A DNA stretch of 64,000 nt from Cronobacter sakazakii (GTDB taxonomy: Bacteria > Pseudomonadota > Gammaproteobacteria > Enterobacterales > Enterobacteriaceae). The stretch covers positions 2,232,001-2,296,000 of the forward strand of contig NZ_CP011047.1 of the NCBI RefSeq assembly GCF_000982825.1, written 5' to 3'. A program made the translations under genes and the position numbers. Numbering within the stretch: the stretch's first letter is position 1; every line of letters starts with the position of its first letter. Below the pieces are notes generated by a model that saw only the letters and a program-made list of their open reading frames with translations, ran no database searches and was not told where the DNA came from. Shown one piece after another: positions 58,685-64,000 of this stretch.

Positions 58685-60697
58685 TTAACCCGCCGCACGC
58701 CCCTTGAGAAGCTTACGCACCCACAGCCGGTTGGGGTTCAGCGCGGCGAGCGTCGCGCCATCAAGCGGCAGCGGTTCGCCGCTCATTTGCGAGGCTAAAA
58801 TCTCAGCGGCCAGCGGCGCGCTGCACAGCCCGCGCGAGCCGAGCGCGCCCAGCACAAAGAGATTCTTGAGCACCGGCGCGGGCATGACCGTCTCCGGCGC
58901 GCTGGCATCCTGGGAAAGTGTCGCGTAATCGCGAAGCGTCGCGGCGTAATCCGGCGCGTTGCCGACCATGGGCAGATGATCGCGTGTGGCGCAGCGTACC
59001 CCGCAGCGCGCGTCGCCCGCGCTCACGTCCACCTCCTGCGCCCAGCTGGCCGCGGGCAGGCAGTCGATAAGCCGCTGGCGGTTGCGCTGCTGGTCTTCCT
59101 CCTGGTAGCGCATCTCGCTCACGCCACGGTGATAGCTGGCGCCGATGCAGTGCATCGCATTCGCCGGGTTTTGCGGCGTCAGGTAGCCGTCATAACAGAG
59201 CACCTGGCGCAGCGCGCCGAGGCCCGGCGTGGTGGGAATATGGCTCACCTGGCCGCCGACCGGGTAGACCGGCAGCTTTTCGGTTTGCGGGAAGCCGCTG
59301 AGCTGGTGCCCGTTCGCCAGTACCACGGCGGCGTGGCGCGCCTGCGCGCCGTTCGCGAAGTCGAGTTGCCAGTCCTGGTCTTCCCGATGCAGCGCGCTCA
59401 CCCTATGCCCGTAATGCACCCGCAGGCCGTTCGCCTGCGCAAGTTCCAGCACGCCTGCAGTCAGTTGCGCCGGGCAGAGCCAGCCGCCCTGCGGATATTC
59501 AATGCCGCCACAGCCGGTCTCCACGCCGCAGCGTTCGCACACTTCTCGCGCGTCAACGCCGCGCGCCAGCGTGTCCGGCAGGGCGAGCTCCAGCATCTGG
59601 TTGATTTTCGTCTGGCTCTTTTCATCCCAGCCAAGCTGCGTCACGCCGCACCAGTCTTTATCGAAACTGACCGGCAGCGCGTCATAGAGCCTGCGCGCGA
59701 AGGTAAAGGCCGCCGGGAAGAAGGCGGCCAGCGCGGCGTCATGATGGCTTAACAGAGGATAGAGCGCGCCCTGGCGGTTGCCCGATGCCCCCTGCGCCGG
59801 CGCGTCATCTTCGCAGTAGAGCGTGACCTGCCAGCCACGCCTCTGTAAGGCGAGCGCGAGCAGGGCACTGGCGATACCGCCACCGATAATCGCTACGTCT
59901 TTATCACCGCTTGCCGGACGACGCGCATACCAGGGCGCGCGGGCAGGCGGCGGCGCGTCATGGCTGAGCGTGCCCGTCAGCATTTCGCGCTTGCGCCCGA
60001 ATCCTTTGCGCTTTACCACATCAAACCCGGCCTCAATCAGCCCGCGGCGCACAAAGCCTGCCGAGGTGAATGTCGCGAGCGTACCGCCGGGGCGGGCGAG
60101 GCGCGCCATCGCAGTAAACAGGCCTGGCGTCCACATTTCCGGGTTTTTCGACGGCGCGAAACCATCCAGAAACCAGGCGTCCACCTGGCGGTTGTGCGTG
60201 TCATCCAGCGTATCGACCAGTTCGTTGATATCGCCAAGCCAGAGATCGAGCGTCACGCGTCCGCCATCCAGTACCAGCCGCTGACAGCCCGGCAGCGCCA
60301 TCGGCCACTGTGCCTGGAGCTGTTGCGCCCACGGCGCGAGTTCCGGCCAGTGGGCGTGCGCGCTTTTAAGATCGGCAGACGTCAGCGGGAATTTTTCAAA
60401 ACTGATGAAGTGCAGGCGTTGCAGCGTAGCGTCCGGGTGCGCGTCGCGAAACGCCGCGAACGCCTGCCAGAGCGTCAGGAAATTCAGCCCGGTGCCAAAT
60501 CCGCTTTCGGCGACAATAAAGCTGTCACGCGGGTGTGTCATAAAGCGTTCAGGGAGCTGATTACCGTCCAGAAAGACATAGCGGGTCTCCTCCAGACCGT
60601 CATCATTGGAAAAATAAACGTCATCAAAATCTCGGGAAACAGGTGTACCCTCATTATTAAACGTCAGGCTGGCGGGCTGTATGGCGATAGGTTTCAC
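58685..60697 (-). CDS. mnmC: Bifunctional tRNA modification enzyme MnmC
   Basis: 670 residues from the GTG at 60697, giving VKPIAIQPASLTFNNEGTPVSRDFDDVYFSND as in E. coli (668); the frame is open further upstream but without homology. N-terminal methyltransferase (1-245) with AESGFGTGLNFLTLW and WFLDGFAPSKNPEMW. C-terminal FAD oxidase (about 265-670) with IIGGGIASALLALAL and GSRGLCSAPL. It finishes 5-methylaminomethyl-2-thiouridine in the wobble position of several tRNAs. Divergent from fabB. Confidence 0.96.
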   Translation of the reverse strand: MKPIAIQPASLTFNNEGTPVSRDFDDVYFSNDDGLEETRYVFLDGNQLPERFMTHPRDSFIVAESGFGTGLNFLTLWQAFAAFRDAHPDATLQRLHFISFEKFPLTSADLKSAHAHWPELAPWAQQLQAQWPMALPGCQRLVLDGGRVTLDLWLGDINELVDTLDDTHNRQVDAWFLDGFAPSKNPEMWTPGLFTAMARLARPGGTLATFTSAGFVRRGLIEAGFDVVKRKGFGRKREMLTGTLSHDAPPPARAPWYARRPASGDKDVAIIGGGIASALLALALQRRGWQVTLYCEDDAPAQGASGNRQGALYPLLSHHDAALAAFFPAAFTFARRLYDALPVSFDKDWCGVTQLGWDEKSQTKINQMLELALPDTLARGVDAREVCERCGVETGCGGIEYPQGGWLCPAQLTAGVLELAQANGLRVHYGHRVSALHREDQDWQLDFANGAQARHAAVVLANGHQLSGFPQTEKLPVYPVGGQVSHIPTTPGLGALRQVLCYDGYLTPQNPANAMHCIGASYHRGVSEMRYQEEDQQRNRQRLIDCLPAASWAQEVDVSAGDARCGVRCATRDHLPMVGNAPDYAATLRDYATLSQDASAPETVMPAPVLKNLFVLGALGSRGLCSAPLAAEILASQMSGEPLPLDGATLAALNPNRLWVRKLLKGRAAG

Positions 60698-60774
60698 GTA
60701 AATGGCTCGAATGACAGGCAGTCGCACGATCTTAGCGAGCCCGGTCAGACATCGCAAATTTCTTGCCAATCTGG

Positions 60775-60807
60775 CTGATCGGACTTGTTCGGCGTACAAC
60801 TGTACGC
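60775..60807. promoter_or_regulatory. FadR-type and FabR-type sites upstream of fabB
   Basis: CTGATCGGACTTGTT (60775-60789) matches the FadR consensus with one change. The perfect palindrome GCGTACAACTGTACGC (60792-60807) has the form of a FabR site. In E. coli FadR activates and FabR represses fabB from adjacent sites in this same order. Confidence 0.75.
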
Positions 60808-60854
60808 TATCTTGCGACACGACAACTTACTTAGCGTACTCGAAGAGGTATTGA

Positions 60855-62072
60855 ATGAAACGTGCAGTAATTACTGGCCTGGGCATCGTTTCCAGCATCG
60901 GTAATAACCAGCAGGAAGTCCTGGCATCCCTGCGTGAAGGACGCTCGGGGATCACTTTCTCTCAAGAATTTCTCGACGCAGGTATGCGTAGCCACGTCTG
61001 GGGCAACGTGAAGCTGGACACCACCGGTCTTATCGACCGTAAAGTGGTGCGTTTCATGAACGACGCCTCTATTTATGCTTATCTCTCCATGCAGGAAGCG
61101 ATTAAAGACGCTGGTCTGCCCGACGAGGTGTATCAGAACAACCCGCGCGTCGGTATCGTGGCCGGCTCCGGTGGTTCGTCCAAAGCCCAGGTGTTCGGCG
61201 CTGACGCGATGCGCAGCCCGCGCGGCCTGAAAGCGGTCGGCCCTTACGTGGTGACTAAAGCGATGGCCTCTGCGGTTTCCGCCTGCCTCGCGACCCCGTT
61301 TAAAATCCACGGCGTTAACTACTCCATCAGCTCCGCGTGTGCGACTTCCGCGCACTGCATCGGCAACGCGGTTGAGCAGATCCAGCTTGGCAAACAGGAC
61401 ATCGTGTTTGCGGGCGGCGGTGAAGAGCTGGGCTGGGAAATGGCGTGTGAGTTCGACGCGATGGGCGCGCTCTCCACTAAGTACAACGAGACCCCGGACA
61501 AAGCGTCCCGTACCTATGACGCAAGCCGTGACGGCTTTGTCATCGCAGGCGGCGGCGGTATGGTCGTGGTAGAAGAGCTGGAGCACGCGCTGGCGCGCGG
61601 TGCGCACATCTATGCAGAGATCGTCGGCTACGGCGCAACCTCCGATGGTGCCGACATGGTCGCACCGTCTGGCGAAGGCGCGGTGCGCTGCATGAAGATG
61701 GCGATGCATGGCGTGGATACGCCGATTGACTACCTGAACTCCCACGGTACGTCTACACCGGTTGGCGACGTGAAAGAGCTTGGCGCTATTCGTGAAGTCT
61801 TCGGCGACAACACGCCGGCTATCTCCGCAACCAAAGCGATGACCGGCCATTCGCTGGGTGCCGCAGGCGTTCAGGAAGCTATCTACTCGCTGCTGATGCT
61901 GGAGCACGGCTTTATCGCGCCGAGCATCAACATTGAAGAGCTGGACGAGCAGGCGAAAGGCATGAACATCATCACCGCGCCGGTTGAGCGTGAGCTGACG
62001 ACGGTAATGTCCAACAGCTTCGGTTTTGGCGGCACCAACGCCACACTGGTTATGCGTAAATATCAGGCGTAA
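60855..62072 (+). CDS. fabB: 3-oxoacyl-ACP synthase I FabB
   Basis: 405 residues (406 in E. coli). Condensing-enzyme marks: active-site Cys in SISSACATSAHCIGNAV, His in NSHGTSTPVGD and ATKAMTGHSLGAAG, and the glycine loop FGFGGTNATL. FabB elongates acyl-ACP in type II fatty-acid synthesis and is essential for unsaturated fatty acids. Relative to E. coli one residue is missing near GSGGSSKAQVFG. A terminator follows. Confidence 0.98.
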   Translation: MKRAVITGLGIVSSIGNNQQEVLASLREGRSGITFSQEFLDAGMRSHVWGNVKLDTTGLIDRKVVRFMNDASIYAYLSMQEAIKDAGLPDEVYQNNPRVGIVAGSGGSSKAQVFGADAMRSPRGLKAVGPYVVTKAMASAVSACLATPFKIHGVNYSISSACATSAHCIGNAVEQIQLGKQDIVFAGGGEELGWEMACEFDAMGALSTKYNETPDKASRTYDASRDGFVIAGGGGMVVVEELEHALARGAHIYAEIVGYGATSDGADMVAPSGEGAVRCMKMAMHGVDTPIDYLNSHGTSTPVGDVKELGAIREVFGDNTPAISATKAMTGHSLGAAGVQEAIYSLLMLEHGFIAPSINIEELDEQAKGMNIITAPVERELTTVMSNSFGFGGTNATLVMRKYQA

Positions 62073-62090
62073 CGTCTCTTTAAAAGAAAT

Positions 62091-62113
62091 GGAGCCGAAA
62101 GGCTCCTTTTTTT
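62091..62113 (+). terminator. Intrinsic terminator of fabB
   Basis: GGAGCC-GAAA-GGCTCC with a stable GAAA loop and seven T. Confidence 0.8.
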
Positions 62114-62641
62114 ATATTTACTCTCCGCCTTTAACATTTCTTGTTTCTCTATCCGAAACAGGCTTAATCTCCTCCTCCCTGTAGTTACTGACATCTCTCC
62201 TGCCTTATTAAGAATAACCTTTTGATTTAATAGTGTTAAACACTGTTCCTTCCTGATGTGTGTCGTTTCATGAAAATCCTTATTTAACCATGGCTTAAAC
62301 TTTTCTGTTTTTATTTAATTTAACTTAAGTCGTAAAAAATATATTTATAATAATTCTAACCTGCTGATAAATATAATTTAGTTTAATGAAAATGCCTTTA
62401 TTGGCTTCTTTCTTAAAGTTATGGCATTTTTTGACGATATATCCGTATATATCTGAGTAGCCGTTTTCTTTGCATTAACGGTAACTCGTAGCGGAAACGC
62501 ATATCACATAATGCCATTCTCAATCTTTTCAAAAAGATAAGAGTGAAGGACGCAGCATAAAAGAAATCCGAAATCAGTTTGCGGAATTCAGGGAATAGTT
62601 GTTTGCCTCTCACGAGGCCTTGCCAGCCGGGGAAACCAACC
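62114..62641. other. AT-rich upstream region of autotransporter gene
   Basis: About 530 bases with no gene I can support, strongly AT-rich between about 62,220 and 62,420 in contrast to the GC-rich genes on either side. Such regions often bind H-NS and mark acquired surface-protein genes; that is inference. I cannot place the promoter. Confidence 0.5.
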
Positions 62642-64000
62642 ATGCCCACAGACGTATCTCTGGGTAAAGGGACTTTTTTGACCACAGGAAAAGTAATTCC
62701 ACTTATTATTCTGTCCTGCTCAGGGGCCGCCTCTGCCAGCGCAAAGAAGAATGCGGATGATACTTTCACGTATGTCCCCTCTGTGGCGGCAGCGGATGTC
62801 GTCACGCGCACCAACTATAACCGTCCGCTGTTTATCACCAGCGCCGCGACGGCGCGCGCGGCAGGCGTCAACGGCGCCGGGATAAAAGTCGGCGTGGCGG
62901 ATACCGGTATTCTGACCACGCATCCGGCGCTGCTGGGGGTGGTGAAAGGCACGCTGAACTATGTCGACGCGAGCGCCAATAATCTGAGCGTTGGCGATGT
63001 GCGCGGCCACGGCACGATGGTCGCCCAGACGCTCGCGGGCCGCGCCACAGGCCTGTTCACCGGCGGTACTGCGCCGGGCGCGACGCTTATCAGCGCGCGT
63101 ATCATTCCTGATGTCGCCAATACGCGCCAGAGCCTGAATTTCGGGCAGATTAACTACGATCTCGCGCGTGCAGGCGCGAAAATTATCAATAACTCCTGGG
63201 GTATTCCTGACTGGAACCCGACCAGCACGGCCACGACTACCTATTTTGTAAACGCCTGGAAGCCTTTTATCTCGTCGTATAACGGACTGATTGTGTTTGC
63301 GAGCGGCAACGATGGCGCGGCGAATCCGGTAGGCGTTGCGAAACTGCCATCACTGGCACCCGCTTCCGGGCTGGATAAAGGCTGGCTGGTGGCGACGGCG
63401 GTCGATACTTTTAACCCAAGCTATATCGCAAGCTATGCCAACCGCTGCGGCGTGATGAAAAACAGCTGCCTCGCGGCACCCGGCAGCGTTTACGTGCAGT
63501 CGACAGACAGCACCGGTAAAGCGGTGCTGCGCCTGGTGAGCGGCACCTCATTCGCCGCGCCGCAGGTTTCGGGCGTGGCGGCGATGGTCTGGCAGAAATA
63601 CCCTTATTTCACGAACGATCTGGTTCGCCAGACGGTGCTCGGCACCGCGACCGATATCGGCGCACCGGGCGTGGACGCGGTATTTGGTTACGGCCTGCTG
63701 AACGCCGCGAAGGCGATTAACGGCCCGGCGAAGTTTAACTGGGGCACCGTGAGCGTCGCGTTTAACAGCTACACCTCGACCTGGAGCAACGCAATCAGCG
63801 GCAGCGGCGGGTTGATTAAAAGCGGTACCGGCAAGCTGGTGCTGACGCAGGACGCCAGCTATACCGGCACCACACAGGTGCTGGGCGGTAGCCTGTCGTC
63901 GGCGAAAAGTCTGGCCTCCGCGGTGAACATTGGCCGCGCGGGCACGCTGGATGTGCGCACGGTAAAAGGCAATGTCGATAACAGCGGTTTTCTGCTGCTG
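62642..64000 (+). CDS. S8 (subtilisin-like) serine protease autotransporter, 5' part
   Basis: 453 codons, open at the window edge. A signal-peptide-like start (GKVIPLIILSCSGAASASA) precedes a subtilase domain: catalytic Asp in GVADTGI, His in GHGTMVAQTLAGR, Asn-containing NNSWG and FASGNDG, and Ser in SGTSFAAPQVSG, all in the expected order. From about residue 365 the sequence becomes a beta-helix passenger (WSNAISGSGGLIKSGTGKLVLTQDASYTG, the autotransporter-associated repeat). A C-terminal beta barrel is expected beyond 64,000. No upstream start is better: the frame closes at TAA 62558-62560. It is probably secreted by type Va export and cleaves itself or host proteins. Confidence 0.9.
   Translation, partial: MPTDVSLGKGTFLTTGKVIPLIILSCSGAASASAKKNADDTFTYVPSVAAADVVTRTNYNRPLFITSAATARAAGVNGAGIKVGVADTGILTTHPALLGVVKGTLNYVDASANNLSVGDVRGHGTMVAQTLAGRATGLFTGGTAPGATLISARIIPDVANTRQSLNFGQINYDLARAGAKIINNSWGIPDWNPTSTATTTYFVNAWKPFISSYNGLIVFASGNDGAANPVGVAKLPSLAPASGLDKGWLVATAVDTFNPSYIASYANRCGVMKNSCLAAPGSVYVQSTDSTGKAVLRLVSGTSFAAPQVSGVAAMVWQKYPYFTNDLVRQTVLGTATDIGAPGVDAVFGYGLLNAAKAINGPAKFNWGTVSVAFNSYTSTWSNAISGSGGLIKSGTGKLVLTQDASYTGTTQVLGGSLSSAKSLASAVNIGRAGTLDVRTVKGNVDNSGFLLL

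Noticed and set aside
60831..61907. Minus-strand open frame (358 codons) opposite fabB
   Set aside because: Antisense shadow of a GC-rich conserved gene; no family resemblance.
1..64000. CRISPR arrays and ribosomal RNA genes
   Set aside because: No regularly spaced direct repeats and no rRNA-like sequence were seen.

Overview
The window is enterobacterial chromosome with a large block of integrated mobile DNA in its left 38 kb. The core gene order on the right (argW, yfdC, then mlaA, fadL, yfcZ, fadI, fadJ, sixA, smrB, prmB, aroC, mepA, yfcA, epmC, yfcL, mnmC, fabB) is that of Escherichia coli and relatives. A complete ccmABCDEFGHI cluster sits between yfdC and mlaA, and the core genes are GC-rich. 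From memory this fits Cronobacter or a close relative. The genus is an inference; membership of the Enterobacteriaceae is secure.

Layout. (1) 1-16.5 kb: the tail half of a lambda-like siphophage prophage (tail completion, tail tube, G/T chaperone pair with a probable -1 frameshift, tape measure, M, L, K, I, J, fibre, fibre assembly). A P22 immI-like module (Mnt-like and Arc-like repressors with two antirepressor-type proteins) and a lipoprotein gene interrupt the tail operon just before the tape measure gene. (2) 16.6-19 kb: an AlpA-like regulator, a small Cys-rich protein, a complete IS903-type element and the stump of an IS3-family transposase. (3) 19-29.1 kb: a five-gene minus-strand operon encoding a DUF262/DUF1524 protein, a GHKL ATPase, an N6-adenine methylase, a DEAD-like helicase and a GIY-YIG-type protein. 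This resembles the Hma (helicase, methylase, ATPase) defence type and is the most interesting locus here. (4) 29.2-36.5 kb: a degraded P4-type satellite (integrase fragment, truncated alpha primase, truncated sid, delta/Ogr activator, psu, cos-like sequence, integrase). It carries a PHP-SMC type ATPase (TrlF-like) in the psu-int interval, a known cargo hotspot of P4 satellites. (5) 36.4-37.9 kb: a leuX-like att core, a second integrase, and tRNA-Arg(CCU), argW, where that integrase's element is inserted. (6) 38-64 kb: core chromosome, ending in an S8-peptidase autotransporter gene cut by the window edge.

How it fits together. Each integrase in the array lies just downstream of, and in the same direction as, its tRNA or tRNA-like att core. 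Cargo lies downstream of each integrase: TrlF behind the 35.0-36.3 kb integrase, and the Hma-like operon behind the truncated 29.3-29.9 kb integrase. I read this as tandem P4-type satellites at argW that collapsed by deletion and left two defence cargos next to each other beside a lambdoid prophage. In the core, the ccm genes form one translationally coupled operon for cytochrome c maturation, and fadL, fadI-fadJ and fabB carry recognisable FadR-type sites linking fatty-acid uptake, breakdown and synthesis.
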